A stretch of DNA of 43,719 nucleotides from Gammaproteobacteria bacterium (GCA_030430155.1 JAUIFV010000017.1:1-43719), one strand, 5' to 3'. Positions 1-8,574 are shown, numbered from the stretch's first letter. The notes: generated by a model not told the origin, from the letters alone. Numbers and translations: made by a program.

Positions 1-179
1 CCTTCCGGCAGCTTGGCGATCAGCGGCGTGGCCAAACGAGTGTAGATCTCACCGGCGAAGGGAATCAGCGCCATCAGCACCACGAACACCGCCAGCACCG
101 CGCGCAGCAGGCGGTCGCGCAGCTCGGCCAGATGCGAGATAAAGGGCAGTTCTTCGTCGTGTTCGGCGCTGCCGGCCAT
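1..179 (-). CDS. tatC: Sec-independent protein translocase TatC, N-terminal fragment
   Basis: This is the start of the multispanning TatC subunit, which with TatB forms the receptor for twin-arginine signal peptides in the inner membrane. About 59 residues are visible before the window edge. They show the family's N-terminal E-x-E-LPFI-x-HL-x-ELR-x-RL pattern followed by the first hydrophobic helix (roughly residues 26-42). The ATG at 177-179 overlaps the tatB stop codon as ATGA, so the two genes are translationally coupled. The remainder lies outside the window, so completeness cannot be judged. Confidence 0.93.
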   Translation of the reverse strand, partial: MAGSAEHDEELPFISHLAELRDRLLRAVLAVFVVLMALIPFAGEIYTRLATPLIAKLPE

Positions 180-694
180 CAGCTCTTGGGCTCCGTCGCG
201 GGGGGCTGCTCGCTGTCGCCGTCGCCGTCGGCCTTCTGCTCGGCGCGCGGAGTTTCGGCCAGAAAGGCATCGTCGGCGTCGATCTTGGCGGCGGCGCGCT
301 TGCTGTCCTCGTCGGCTGGCTCAGCGCTGGTCGGCGGCGCCGGCTGGGTGCCGGTATCGCGATCGCCTTCGCCAGCGTCCGCCGGGCTGCTTGCAGTCCC
401 GGGCTCGGGGTCGGTGCGCTGCAGGTCGGCGGTCAGCTCTGCGGCGCCGCGGTTGAGTTCGGCGGCGGTATCCTGGATGGACTGCAGCGGTTCGCGCATC
501 GCCTTGACGTTGTTGCGCATCTCCTCGGCCGCTAGTTCGCGCTCGATATCGTTCTTCAGCGATTGATAGCTGTTGCGGGCGCGACGCAGCAGCACACCGG
601 CGGTGCGCGCGGCCGCGGGCAGGCGCTCGGGGCCGAGCACCAGCAGGGCCACCACACCCAGCAGCATCAATTCGGTAAAACCGATGTCGAACAT
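179..694 (-). CDS. tatB: Sec-independent protein translocase TatB
   Basis: TatB is the single-span partner of TatC in recognising twin-arginine substrates. The 171-residue protein opens with MFDIGFTELMLLGVVALLVL, carrying the conserved glutamate at position 8 in the N-terminal membrane helix, followed by the GPERLP hinge. An amphipathic, charged helix covers about residues 30-70. The C-terminal half is a low-complexity tail rich in Pro, Ala, Glu and Asp, which is typical of TatB and poorly conserved. It lies 24 bases after tatA and overlaps tatC by one base, so tatA-tatB-tatC form one operon. Confidence 0.96.
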   Translation of the reverse strand: MFDIGFTELMLLGVVALLVLGPERLPAAARTAGVLLRRARNSYQSLKNDIERELAAEEMRNNVKAMREPLQSIQDTAAELNRGAAELTADLQRTDPEPGTASSPADAGEGDRDTGTQPAPPTSAEPADEDSKRAAAKIDADDAFLAETPRAEQKADGDGDSEQPPATEPKS

Positions 695-718
695 GGCTGT
701 TTCGCGCGGATCGGTGCC

Positions 719-946
719 CTAGGCCACCTTGTCCTTGTCGCTCTGCGTGGCCTTGGCCGCAGCCGGCGGATCGGCTTCCAGCCGCTCGGGCGGGGTCTCA
801 TCGCTGGACGAGTCCTTGAAGCTCTTGCGGAAATCACGCATCGCCGAACCCAGATCGCCACCCAGATTCTTCAACCGCTTGGTGCCGAACAGCAGCACCA
901 GCACGATGGCCACCACGATCCAGTGGCCGATACTCCAACTACCCAT
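719..946 (-). CDS. tatA: Sec-independent protein translocase TatA
   Basis: TatA is the small pore-forming or membrane-thinning subunit that polymerises on the TatBC receptor. The 75-residue protein has a short N-terminal membrane helix (about residues 6-20), the hallmark FG motif ([20 protein letters not shown]) and an amphipathic helix, then a charged tail. The opening MGSWSIGHW and the absence of the TatB-type early glutamate separate it from TatB. A good ribosome binding site, AGGAGTGA, lies about six bases before the ATG. It is the first gene of the tat operon. Confidence 0.96.
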   Translation of the reverse strand: MGSWSIGHWIVVAIVLVLLFGTKRLKNLGGDLGSAMRDFRKSFKDSSSDETPPERLEADPPAAAKATQSDKDKVA

Positions 947-1020
947 TTCGATTCACTCCTAAATCACGTGCATATGATAACGCGCCGCCCGGCCCGCCGA
1001 TGACGTATCGCCAACCGCGA

Positions 1021-1512
1021 TCATCGCAGGCTGTAGCGCAACAGCGGCTGATTGGACCCGTCGAGCAGCACCAGGCCGTCGCCGTTGAGCGCGTAGCGCA
1101 CCACCTGCCGCAGCTGCTGCTGATAGCGCCGCGCGAAGTCCGAACTGGCCTGGCAATACATCTTGCTGGCGCCGATGGGTCCGATCTGCAGGCGTTCGCC
1201 GCTGATCTCAAGCTCGGCAAAGTACCGATTGCAGCCGTCGAAGCCTGACAGCTTGGCGGCACCGGCGTCCATGTGCTGATCGTCTATGCGCAGGCTGATT
1301 GGCTCGGCGATGGCGGCCAGCAGGGCTGGCGCCAGATCCTCACCGTTGATCTGCACAAGCAGCCAGTTCGGGCCGGCCAGCGTGTTGGTAGATGCATCGT
1401 TCATCGCCGACTCCGCTGCGCTGGCTGCATCGGTTTCCGGACTCTGCGTCGTCGACGGCGCGCATCCAACCAAGGCCAGCGTGCACAGCAGCGCAATAAG
1501 GGTGCGAATCAT
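1021..1512 (-). CDS. META-domain (HslJ-like) lipoprotein
   Basis: This is a 163-residue predicted lipoprotein. The start at 1512 is chosen because it gives an ideal lipoprotein signal: charged MIR, a hydrophobic run, and the lipobox LVGC with Cys17. The reading frame extends further upstream, but that extension has no signal-like character. From about residue 48 it matches the META/HslJ fold pattern: a leading W-x-L segment, a central SGFDGCNRYFAELE block, a K-x-x-C segment, and a final short strand with LLDGSNQPLLRY. In Escherichia coli, HslJ is an outer-membrane stress protein linked to novobiocin resistance. The role here is unknown. It stands alone, diverging from the gene at 1625. Confidence 0.82.
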   Translation of the reverse strand: MIRTLIALLCTLALVGCAPSTTQSPETDAASAAESAMNDASTNTLAGPNWLLVQINGEDLAPALLAAIAEPISLRIDDQHMDAGAAKLSGFDGCNRYFAELEISGERLQIGPIGASKMYCQASSDFARRYQQQLRQVVRYALNGDGLVLLDGSNQPLLRYSLR

Positions 1513-1624
1513 CAGATCCAGCTCCAAAGTGTGAACGAAGGCACGCAATCGGGCCCTACAAAGGTCAACCAGCGCCCTGTCGGGACGTTTTAGCTTAGCG
1601 AGATTACGCAACAAGGAGCACACG

Positions 1625-1966
1625 ATGAAACTGTCCACCACTTTCGCTATCGTCCTGGCCGCCAGCCTTAGCGTCGGTCCCTTCACCATCAACCAGGCCC
1701 AGGCCGCCGGCTGTGCCGCACCCATCAACGCCCGACAGCACAACCAGGATGCGCGCATCGTTCGCGGCGCGCTCAGCGGTGAGCTGACCGTCGTCGAAAC
1801 CGCTCGGTTGGGCGCACAGCAGCGGCGTATTGATCGGGTCGAGGACCGCTATCGGTCCAACGACGGCCGCCTTGGTCCGGCCGAACGCTGCGATCTGAAT
1901 CGGCGCCTGAACAATGCCAGCGGCAGCATCTACCGCAACAAGCACGACCGTCAGCGCTACCGCTAG
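1625..1966 (+). CDS. Small secreted protein of the R-IDR-E / IYR-x-KHD family
   Basis: This 113-residue protein has a clear Sec signal peptide (MKLSTTFAIVLAASLSVGPF, with cleavage probably after AQA at about residue 27). The mature part is charged and helical, with the pattern QDARI-x-RGALSGELT-x-x-E-x-x-RLG-x-QQRRIDRVEDR, then DGRLGPAERCDLNRRLN and a terminal IYRNKHD. I recall many uncharacterised proteobacterial secreted proteins with this same order (residues resembling EF-hand acidic loops, ending in IYRxKHD). No function is established that I know of. The start is supported by AAGGAG six bases upstream. Confidence 0.8.
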   Translation: MKLSTTFAIVLAASLSVGPFTINQAQAAGCAAPINARQHNQDARIVRGALSGELTVVETARLGAQQRRIDRVEDRYRSNDGRLGPAERCDLNRRLNNASGSIYRNKHDRQRYR

Positions 1967-1969
1967 AAG

Positions 1970-2254
1970 TTGCAACGGCGGCGCAGCGCGCGGTACATCC
2001 CGCGCGCTGTGGCATTCCCTGGCACTTCAGTCCCTCACTACGCCGTTGCAGAAACCGCTTGCGTGTTTGCCGATCTGCTGGAAACGGCCGAACCGCCCAA
2101 TAGCGCGGCTTGGTGGGCCACGCTGGCCTGGCTGCGAGCACGCGCCGGTGATCTTGATGGGGCCATCGACGCCTATCAGCGCACGCTGCCGCTCGATCCC
2201 GATGATGCGGCCAGCCGCCGCAATCTGCAGCGTCTGCGCGAGCATTCGGACTGA
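1970..2254 (+). CDS. Possible small TPR-repeat protein or remnant
   Basis: This open frame occupies the gap between the secreted protein and moeA. Its C-terminal half reads as a tetratricopeptide helix pair: a NSAAWWATLAWLRARAG segment followed by DLDGAIDAYQRTLPLDPDD and a final helix RRNLQRLRE. The match to TPR consensus (the W-L-G-Y-A-F-P positions) is good for one and a half repeats. The N-terminal 30 residues look non-coding, and only TTG (1970) or GTG (2009) starts exist, with no convincing ribosome binding site. It may be a real small protein of about 80 residues or the tail of a decayed larger TPR gene. Confidence 0.45.
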   Translation: MQRRRSARYIPRAVAFPGTSVPHYAVAETACVFADLLETAEPPNSAAWWATLAWLRARAGDLDGAIDAYQRTLPLDPDDAASRRNLQRLREHSD

Positions 2255-2324
2255 CTCAGATCAGGGATTGCGCGGCGCGGTCTGCCTATACTCCGTGCAT
2301 TGCAATCCACCCAAGGGTCGGCCT

Positions 2325-3566
2325 TTGATCAGCTACGCCGAGGCGCTGCGTCGCGTCCGCCAGCATTCGCCCTTGCTGGGCGTCGAGTCGGTGCCGGCCG
2401 CGCACGCGCTGGGTCGCGTCTTGGCCCAGCCGCTGCGCAGTCCCGCCGATCTGCCGGGCTTTGACAACTCGGCCATGGACGGGTGCGCCTTGCCCTGTGC
2501 CGGTGAGCTGCTGCCCGCCGGGACCGAGTTTGAACTGGCCGGGATGGTCGCCGCCGGCAGTCCTGCGCCGCAACTGGGCGGCGCCGCTTGGCAGATCATG
2601 ACCGGCGCGATCGTGCCGCCGGACTGCGCCACCGTGGTGCCCATCGAGCAGATCGAGGTGACCGGGCGCGACGCGGCCGGGCGCATCGCCGCGATCCGGC
2701 TGCGCCAGGATGCGCGGCGAGGCGTGCACATTCGCTGTGCCGGTGAGGACATTCGTCGTGGCGACGCAGTGCTGGCCGCCGGCAGCCTCCTCGGCCCCGC
2801 TCAACAGATGCTTTGTGCCGCGTTGGGTATCGCTGAGGTGCCCGTGGCGCGTCAGGCCAAGCTGGCGCTGATCAGCACCGGCAACGAACTGGTCGTTGAT
2901 CCCGCGCAGGGATTGGTCGCTGGGCAGATACGCGACTGCAACGGCCCTTATCTGCGTGCGCTGCTCAGCGGCGATCTGGCCCAGATCGTTTTCGATCAGG
3001 CTGTGCCAGATCGAACGAGCGCCTACACGGCCGCGCTAAGCGACGCGCGCGCCGAAGGCGCGGACATCATTGTCAGCAGCGGTGCGGTGTCGATGGGCGA
3101 GCTGGACTTCATCCCCGCCGCCTTGGCCAACCTCGGCGGCGAGATGGTCTTCCACAAGCTGCGCATTCGACCGGGCAAGCCGCTGCTGTTCGCCACCCTG
3201 CCCGGTGGCGCGCTGTATTTCGGCCTGCCCGGCAATCCGCTGGCGGCCGCGGTGGGAGCGCGCTTTGTGGTCAGCGCCGCGCTGCGGCAGATGGCCGGTC
3301 TGGCCGTCGAGCGGCCGCTGCGCCTGCCGCTCGTACACCGCACTCGCAAAAAGCCCGGCATGACCTCAATGCTCAAGGCCAAAGTACAGGTCGATGAGGG
3401 CAGGGCCAGGGTCAGCCTGCTGGCCGGTCAGGAATCCTTCCGGATTCGGCCGCTGCTGGAAGCCAACGCCTGGGCGATCCTCGACGAGGACGGTGACCAT
3501 TGTGAGCAGGATCAGCTGGTGGACGTGGTCGGTTTGGATGGACCGTTTGCGTTCGGCGCGCCGTGA
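2325..3566 (+). CDS. moeA: Molybdopterin molybdenumtransferase MoeA
   Basis: MoeA inserts molybdate into adenylylated molybdopterin in the last step of molybdenum cofactor synthesis in the cytoplasm. The 413-residue length (E. coli 411) follows from a TTG start at 2325, preceded by AAGGG eight bases upstream. A GTG at 2295 is the alternative. Visible signatures are PGFDNSAMDG near residue 44, the MTGAIVPPD-x-x-TVVPIEQ block, LALISTGNELV at about 187, and RPGKPLLFATLPGGALYFGL with PGNP near 300. The usual SGGVS(V/T)GD loop is SSGAVSMGELD here, a variant I recall in other proteobacteria. No other cofactor genes are adjacent, so the gene is solitary. Confidence 0.93.
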   Translation: MISYAEALRRVRQHSPLLGVESVPAAHALGRVLAQPLRSPADLPGFDNSAMDGCALPCAGELLPAGTEFELAGMVAAGSPAPQLGGAAWQIMTGAIVPPDCATVVPIEQIEVTGRDAAGRIAAIRLRQDARRGVHIRCAGEDIRRGDAVLAAGSLLGPAQQMLCAALGIAEVPVARQAKLALISTGNELVVDPAQGLVAGQIRDCNGPYLRALLSGDLAQIVFDQAVPDRTSAYTAALSDARAEGADIIVSSGAVSMGELDFIPAALANLGGEMVFHKLRIRPGKPLLFATLPGGALYFGLPGNPLAAAVGARFVVSAALRQMAGLAVERPLRLPLVHRTRKKPGMTSMLKAKVQVDEGRARVSLLAGQESFRIRPLLEANAWAILDEDGDHCEQDQLVDVVGLDGPFAFGAP

Positions 3567-3607
3567 GCTGTGCTTGGGCGACGGCCTTTCCCAATCCGCT
3601 CTGAGGA

Positions 3608-3628
3608 GTGCCGGCATCCTGCCGGCAC
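3608..3628. terminator. Perfect 9-bp hairpin between convergent genes
   Basis: GTGCCGGCA, a three-base loop TCC, and TGCCGGCAC form a perfect nine-base-pair stem between the 3' ends of moeA (plus) and the cysteine desulfhydrase-like gene (minus). There is no T-tract on either side, so it may be a bidirectional stop aided by other factors, or a REP-type repeat. Weaker outer pairing (GGAG with CTCC) surrounds it. Confidence 0.55.
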
Positions 3629-3661
3629 ATGTTGCTCTCCTGGATTCCGCCCGAGCCCAGA

Positions 3662-4732
3662 TCAACAATGCGGACCAGGCCCCACCCGCTCACGCAACCG
3701 CGCCAGCTCAGCCCGCGGGTCGATACCCCGCTGCGCCAGCCAATCGACGTCGAACAGGGTCTCCGCATAGCGCTCGCCGCGATCGCAGAGCAGGCTGACG
3801 ATGCTGCCCGACTCGCCGCGCTCGCACATCGCTTCGGCCAGCTGCAGACAGGCGATCAAATTGGTACCGGAGGAGCCGCCATAGCGGTTGCCCAACAGCT
3901 CGGTGAGCAGCCAGGTGGCAGCGACGGACTGCGCGTCGTCGACCTCGATCACCTTGTCGACCACCTCGAACAGGAAGCTGGGTTCGACGCTGGCCCGACC
4001 GATGCCTTCAATCAGCGTGCAGCTGCTGGCGCGGGCGTCCCTGCTCCGGGTTTGCCAGCCCACGGCGAAGGCGGCGCCGCTGGGTTCAGCCACGCACAGC
4101 CGGGTGGCCAGTCCGCGATAGCGCAGATAGCGGCCGATGGTGGCCGAGGTGCCGCCGGTGCCGGCGCCGCAGACGATCCAGGTCGGCTGCGGATGGGGCT
4201 CCAGGCTCATCTGGGCGATGATCGATTCGGCAATGTTGTTGTTGCCGCGCCAGTCGGTGGCGCGTTCGGCCATGCCGAACTGATCCAAGTGGCAGGCCCC
4301 GGCCGCCGCCATCGCCGCGGCGTGGGCGGGCACTGCAGCCGGATCGGTCAGCAGTTCGCAGCGGCCACCGAGGGCGCGTACCGCCTGGATCTTCGCCGGC
4401 GCCGTGCAGGCCGGCATCACCGCCGAGAAGGGCAGACCGAGCAGGCGCGCAAACCAGGCTTCGGATATCGCCGTGCTCCCAGAGGAGGCATCGACTACCG
4501 CTTGGCCCTGCGCCAGTCGGCCGTTGCACAGCGCGTACAGATACAGCGACCGCGCCAGCCGGTGCTTGAGGCTGCCGGAGGGGTGCGAGGCCTCGTCCTT
4601 GAAGTAGAAATCGATGCCTGGAAAGCGCGCCAGCGACAGCCGCAGCAGGTGGGTGTCGGCCGAACGTGCCGCTTCCTGCTGCAGCACGCCCACCGATCTC
4701 CGCAGCCACTGCCGATCCGTGCTGTCGCTCAC
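3662..4732 (-). CDS. PLP-dependent cysteine synthase-family enzyme, Cds1-like (cysteine desulfhydrase type)
   Basis: This is a 356-residue fold-type II PLP enzyme. The Schiff-base lysine is in HPSGSLKHRLA (K56), the substrate-carboxylate loop is SSGSTAIS near 84, and the phosphate-binding glycine loop is GAGTGGTSATIG near 188. The KDEASHPSGSLKHRLARSL pattern and the GGSSGTNL motif resemble the Cds1 branch (fission yeast Cds1, mycobacterial Rv3684), known to release H2S from cysteine, more than CysK or CysM. The exact substrate is inferred. Its ATG overlaps the stop of the upstream decarboxylase gene by four bases (ATGA), so both PLP enzymes are co-translated and probably act in one pathway. 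Confidence 0.85.
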   Translation of the reverse strand: MSDSTDRQWLRRSVGVLQQEAARSADTHLLRLSLARFPGIDFYFKDEASHPSGSLKHRLARSLYLYALCNGRLAQGQAVVDASSGSTAISEAWFARLLGLPFSAVMPACTAPAKIQAVRALGGRCELLTDPAAVPAHAAAMAAAGACHLDQFGMAERATDWRGNNNIAESIIAQMSLEPHPQPTWIVCGAGTGGTSATIGRYLRYRGLATRLCVAEPSGAAFAVGWQTRSRDARASSCTLIEGIGRASVEPSFLFEVVDKVIEVDDAQSVAATWLLTELLGNRYGGSSGTNLIACLQLAEAMCERGESGSIVSLLCDRGERYAETLFDVDWLAQRGIDPRAELARLRERVGPGPHC

Positions 4733-6717
4733 GACGCCATCTCCACGCTGTTCAGCAGCCGGCGGATCTCCTCGCCCAGGAAACGGAAATAGCCGTCGAT
4801 ATAGCTCAGGTCGTTGTGCTCGTCGAGCAGATAGGGGTTCATCAGGGTGTGGCGCAGGATCACCAGGCGGTCATCGCCGTCGCCGCCCAGGGTGGTTGGA
4901 TCGATGCCCAGCATCTGCATGATCCGTCCCATCTCCACCGCGCCCAGCGCGTCGGGACGCAGTGTGGTGGTCGAGGCGAAATAGGACTTGACCTGCAGCG
5001 GCTGCTGCGGATCGCAGCGCAGCACCTGGTAGAGCTTGCGCAGGAAGTGGTTGGCCACGCCCACATCACTGTTGCCGAGCGGATTGATCGCCAGGCAGAC
5101 CAGATTGCTGTCCGGCGGAAACGGAACGCAGACCCGCGCCACCTCCGCCATCGCGGTGGCGAAGCGCCTGGCGGCGCCCAGGAAGTGCTCGGCGGAGCGG
5201 ATGGTCTGCGCCTGCAGCCGGCCGAAATGCGCATGATCCAGCGGCAGCACCTGATGGCTGATGTACACCGCCGCGGCGGTGGCGCCGGACTTGGAACCTT
5301 CGGGGATGAATTGCCCCAGACCGCGAAAGCGGCGCATGTAGCTGTCGGCGTTGGCGTCGTGATAGACGTAGTCGGCTTCCTCGCGGAGCAGCTCCATGGC
5401 CCGGCCATCGCGGCAGATGAAGGCGCCGGCGCCGTAGGGCAGGTAGCCCAGCTTGTGCGGGTCGACGGTGACCGAGTCGGTCTTGCCCAGCGCAGCGAAG
5501 GCGGCATGGACGGTATCGGCGGGAAAGCTCTGAAACGGTCGGCCCACCTCATCGCGGCTGCGCAGACTGCCGTCTGGATTGCGAAACAGCGTCGCCAGAT
5601 AACCGCCCCAGGCGCCGTCGATGTGCACCCAGTGGCCCAGTCCTGCCTGCCCACTGCGCTGACGTGCAGCGACTACGCCGTCGACCGGATCGATGGTGCC
5701 GTACTCGGTGGTGCCAAGCACCGCCACGCTCATCAGTACCGGCTGCCTGTCGCGCTGGCACTGCAGCAGCGCCTCTTCCAGCGCATCGATGTCCAGGCGC
5801 ATCTCGCGTTCGGGCAGCAGCTGCAGCTGATTGCGGCCCAGGCCAAGCAGCTTCAAACCCTTGCTCCAGGAGTAGTGGGCGGTGATCGGCGCCAGCACGC
5901 GCGGCAGCGACAGCTGCCGGTGACCGGCGAAGAAGTCCACCATGCCGCGCTGCTCCAGGCGCTCGGCCTGTACCCGTCGCTGCCACTGCCGGCGCTGCGC
6001 GGGACTCTGCTGCGCCAGCCACCGCTGCCATTCGACCAGCAGCACCACGGCGTCGGCCGGATTCAGATTGTAGGCCTGCCAGTCATCTTCAGGCAGGGTA
6101 ATGTCCGGCACCTGTGCCGTCCGCAGCGCCACCGGGAAGGCCTTCAGGGCCAGGGCCAGGCGCAGAGCCTGGTAGTTGGCTACCGTGCCGCCAGAGCACA
6201 GATGGCCGAAGGCGCAGTCATCGCGGCTGGTGTCGTCGGGATAGCCGAGCATGCGCGCCAACTGCAGGCCGGCGCGCACCTCCAGATCAACGGTGACCGG
6301 GGCTGCCTCCTCGCTGACGTTGTTGGGGTTGTAGGGTAGGGTCAGGATCTGCGCGGCGACGCCCGGAATCAGCAGGTCGGAGACCATGTGGCCGAGATAG
6401 CGCGGGCTGTGGAAGGGCACGGAGCGCTTCAGCGCGGCCGACAGCCGATGCAGCTCGTGGCGCAGCTTGGCCTCGAAGGCCTGGTAGTCGGCCCGGGTAG
6501 ACGCGTGGGTGGGAATGGCCGGTGGATCTTCGGGATGGAAGTTGCGCCGCCAGTAGGCGTGATCGCGGAAGAATTCGACGATCAGCTTCTCCAGCAATGC
6601 GTCATTCTCGGCGTAGGGGCCGAGGAAACAGGCGTCCAGGCAAAAATCGTCGCTCACCGCTGCGGCCGGGGCATCCAAGGAGTCGTCAAGGCTAATCGCC
6701 GCCTCCGCTCGGTGCAT
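4729..6717 (-). CDS. Group II PLP-dependent amino acid decarboxylase (tyrosine/aspartate decarboxylase-like)
   Basis: This 662-residue fold-type I PLP decarboxylase has the catalytic lysine in TVDPHKLGYLPYGAGAF (K422), the aspartate that binds the cofactor ring nitrogen in HIDGAWGG (D367), and the histidine stacking on the ring in ITAHYSWSKG (H281). The length and the motif form TVDPHK-x-GY-x-PY resemble the long bacterial tyrosine decarboxylases and related PanP-type aspartate decarboxylases rather than the roughly 470-residue glutamate enzymes. The substrate cannot be assigned from sequence. The product would be an amine or beta-alanine made in the cytosol. No antiporter, which usually accompanies acid-resistance decarboxylases, is nearby. 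The partner is instead a cysteine desulfhydrase-like enzyme. Confidence 0.87.
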   Translation of the reverse strand: MHRAEAAISLDDSLDAPAAAVSDDFCLDACFLGPYAENDALLEKLIVEFFRDHAYWRRNFHPEDPPAIPTHASTRADYQAFEAKLRHELHRLSAALKRSVPFHSPRYLGHMVSDLLIPGVAAQILTLPYNPNNVSEEAAPVTVDLEVRAGLQLARMLGYPDDTSRDDCAFGHLCSGGTVANYQALRLALALKAFPVALRTAQVPDITLPEDDWQAYNLNPADAVVLLVEWQRWLAQQSPAQRRQWQRRVQAERLEQRGMVDFFAGHRQLSLPRVLAPITAHYSWSKGLKLLGLGRNQLQLLPEREMRLDIDALEEALLQCQRDRQPVLMSVAVLGTTEYGTIDPVDGVVAARQRSGQAGLGHWVHIDGAWGGYLATLFRNPDGSLRSRDEVGRPFQSFPADTVHAAFAALGKTDSVTVDPHKLGYLPYGAGAFICRDGRAMELLREEADYVYHDANADSYMRRFRGLGQFIPEGSKSGATAAAVYISHQVLPLDHAHFGRLQAQTIRSAEHFLGAARRFATAMAEVARVCVPFPPDSNLVCLAINPLGNSDVGVANHFLRKLYQVLRCDPQQPLQVKSYFASTTTLRPDALGAVEMGRIMQMLGIDPTTLGGDGDDRLVILRHTLMNPYLLDEHNDLSYIDGYFRFLGEEIRRLLNSVEMAS

Positions 6718-6754
6718 TGACGCCGGTCAATAAGGGCCAAGCCAGCCCCCTGAA

Positions 6755-6840
6755 CCCGTCGTCCCGGCCTTGAGCCGGGGCCTAGTTGGTGCCAGTCAAG
6801 AACGTCGCGAGCCACTGCACCCGGCGTTCGCCGGGGTAAC
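6755..6840. repeat. Two-hairpin dispersed-repeat-like element
   Basis: Two GC-rich hairpins lie about 40 bases apart: CCCGGC-CTTGA-GCCGGG (6763-6779) and CCCGGCG-TT-CGCCGGG (6820-6835). The unit begins CGTCGTCCCGGCCTTGAGCC, a wording I recognise as a common dispersed intergenic repeat of many proteobacteria. It lies downstream of the membrane-protein gene ending at 6863 and upstream of the decarboxylase start at 6717. It could terminate the first transcript or insulate the second. Confidence 0.55.
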
Positions 6841-6862
6841 GGCAAGGCCCGACCGCTACCGC

Positions 6863-7609
6863 TCAGCGCTTGCGCTGCGGACAGATCAGGCGGCCGTCGC
6901 CACCGGCGTGGCACTCGCTCTGCAGATCGACCATGTGCCGGTCGATGGCTTGTTCCATCGGTCCGGCCGCAACCAGCGAGTTGAGCCCGCTGCCGCCCAC
7001 CAGCTGATCGGGCGACATCATCCCGCCGAGCTGACGCAGGCGGTCGCGCGGGGTGGCTGGCGGGTCGCTCCAGCTGCGGCTGGAGTCGCCGGGCAGTGCC
7101 GGGATGGCTTTGCCGAAGCGCTCGGAGCCCGAGCCGGATTGTTGGCTCTGCGCACGGGCGGCGGCGTTGATTGCCGATTGCCAGTCGATGGCAATCCGTT
7201 CGCTGCGGCTGTCCTCGGCAACCGGAGCGGTGATCTCAGCCGGCACCGGGGCGGCTGCTGGTCTGGAAGCCGGAGGCAGGCGGTCGTTGCGCCGGGTGTC
7301 TACAGGCTGGTCCAGCGCTGGTTCGGCGGCGAGGCTGGGCGTGGCGACTGGCGGCGATTCCAGCAGCTGCACGGTGAGGCGTTCGACCGCAACCGGTGGC
7401 GGCAGCATCGCGGGTTCTTCGTCCATCCACAGGGCGACCAGCAGCGCATGGCCGAGCAGCGCCGCAGCCAGGGCGGTCAGTGTCGCCGGTCGTCGCAGCC
7501 AGCGCAGATCCCAACTCGCCATCGACCGCCGCCGACGAACACGGCCCCAGGGGCTGACTGGTTGGGGGCTGGCCGGCTGCAGCTGGATGGTCAGGGAGGT
7601 GGCAGTCAT
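6863..7609 (-). CDS. Proline-rich single-span inner membrane protein of unknown function
   Basis: This 248-residue protein is read from the ATG at 7609; longer in-frame extensions have no protein-like character. A basic cytoplasmic stretch (GRVRRRRS) precedes one membrane segment (about residues 44-62, ATLTALAAALLGHALLVALW). A long periplasmic Pro/Ala/Ser-rich linker follows, then a short C-terminal domain with PMEQAIDRHMVDLQSECH and two cysteines. The layout resembles the N-terminal anchor of TonB-like proteins, but the TonB C-terminal domain is missing. I do not recognise a family. It stands alone, divergent from yebC. Confidence 0.7.
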   Translation of the reverse strand: MTATSLTIQLQPASPQPVSPWGRVRRRRSMASWDLRWLRRPATLTALAAALLGHALLVALWMDEEPAMLPPPVAVERLTVQLLESPPVATPSLAAEPALDQPVDTRRNDRLPPASRPAAAPVPAEITAPVAEDSRSERIAIDWQSAINAAARAQSQQSGSGSERFGKAIPALPGDSSRSWSDPPATPRDRLRQLGGMMSPDQLVGGSGLNSLVAAGPMEQAIDRHMVDLQSECHAGGDGRLICPQRKR

Positions 7610-7833
7610 CGGTCCGCTCTGCTTGCCGCGGCCGTCGTTGTAGCGGGCCGTAGCTACACCGGCGCTGAAGCGCAACAGGATCGGAATGACTTCTGACCCT
7701 GGTCGCAGCGCGGCAGCGGCATCGGCGAACCGCGGCGATACTGGTTTGCGTGCGTCTGCCGAGTTAGGCTTCGCGCCCTCACCGATTCCAGCCGCCGCGG
7801 GCAGTCCGCTGCGGTGCATGACAGGACACGAAC

Positions 7834-8574
7834 ATGGCAGGACACAGTAAATGGGCCAACATCCAGCACCGCAAGGGCAAGCAGGACGCGGCCCGCGGTA
7901 AGGTCTTCACCAAGCTGGTGCGCGAAATCCACGTCGCCACCCGCACCGGCGGCGCCGACCCAGCCGGCAACCCGCGGCTGCGCCTGGCCATCGACAAGGC
8001 GGTGGCGGCGTCGATGCCCAAGGACAACATCGAGCGCGCGATCAAGAAGGCCTCGGGCGATCTGGAAGGGGTCAGCTACGAGGAACTGCGCTACGAAGGC
8101 TACGCCCCGGGCGGCGTCGCGGTGATCGTCGACTGCCTGACCGACAACAAGAACCGCACGGTGGCCGATGTGCGCCACGCCTTCAGCAAATTCGGCGGCA
8201 ACTTGGGCACTGACGGCTCGGTGGCCTACCAGTTCTCAAAGCTGGGCGTGCTCTCCTTCGCTCCCGGAGTAGACGAGGAGAAGGTGATGGAGGTGGCGCT
8301 GGAAGCCGGCGCCGAGGACATCCGCAGCTTTGACGAAGACGGTTCGGTGGAAGTGATCACCTCCCCGGAGGAGTTCGACGCGGTTTGCGCGGCGATGGCG
8401 GCGGCGGGCCTCAAGCCCGACGAAGCCGAGGTCACCATGCGCGCCGAGAACGACATCAGCCTGGAAGGCGAGCAGGCGCAAACCGTGGCCAAGTTCCTCG
8501 ACTGGCTGGACGAGATGGACGATGTACAGAACGTCTATTCCAACGCCGATCTGGGCGCGGATGCCTACGCCTAA
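7834..8574 (+). CDS. yebC: YebC/PmpR-family protein (TACO1-like translation factor or regulator)
   Basis: The protein has 246 residues and opens with the family signature [19 protein letters not shown]. The [17 protein letters not shown] segment and the acidic FSKLGVLSF / [11 protein letters not shown] blocks are also present. Members have been described as DNA-binding regulators, and more recently as relieving ribosome stalling, like mitochondrial TACO1. Length matches the family. It is followed after 28 bases by ruvC, the usual gammaproteobacterial order. Confidence 0.96.
   Translation: MAGHSKWANIQHRKGKQDAARGKVFTKLVREIHVATRTGGADPAGNPRLRLAIDKAVAASMPKDNIERAIKKASGDLEGVSYEELRYEGYAPGGVAVIVDCLTDNKNRTVADVRHAFSKFGGNLGTDGSVAYQFSKLGVLSFAPGVDEEKVMEVALEAGAEDIRSFDEDGSVEVITSPEEFDAVCAAMAAAGLKPDEAEVTMRAENDISLEGEQAQTVAKFLDWLDEMDDVQNVYSNADLGADAYA

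Noticed and set aside
1513-1758. N-terminal extension of the META-domain lipoprotein
   Set aside because: The extension has no protein-like character and would bury an ideal lipoprotein signal at the internal ATG.
4666-6339. Long plus-strand open frame (over 550 codons) opposite the decarboxylase
   Set aside because: It is antisense to a gene with intact catalytic motifs, has repetitive Gln/His/Ala-rich composition, and arises from high GC content.
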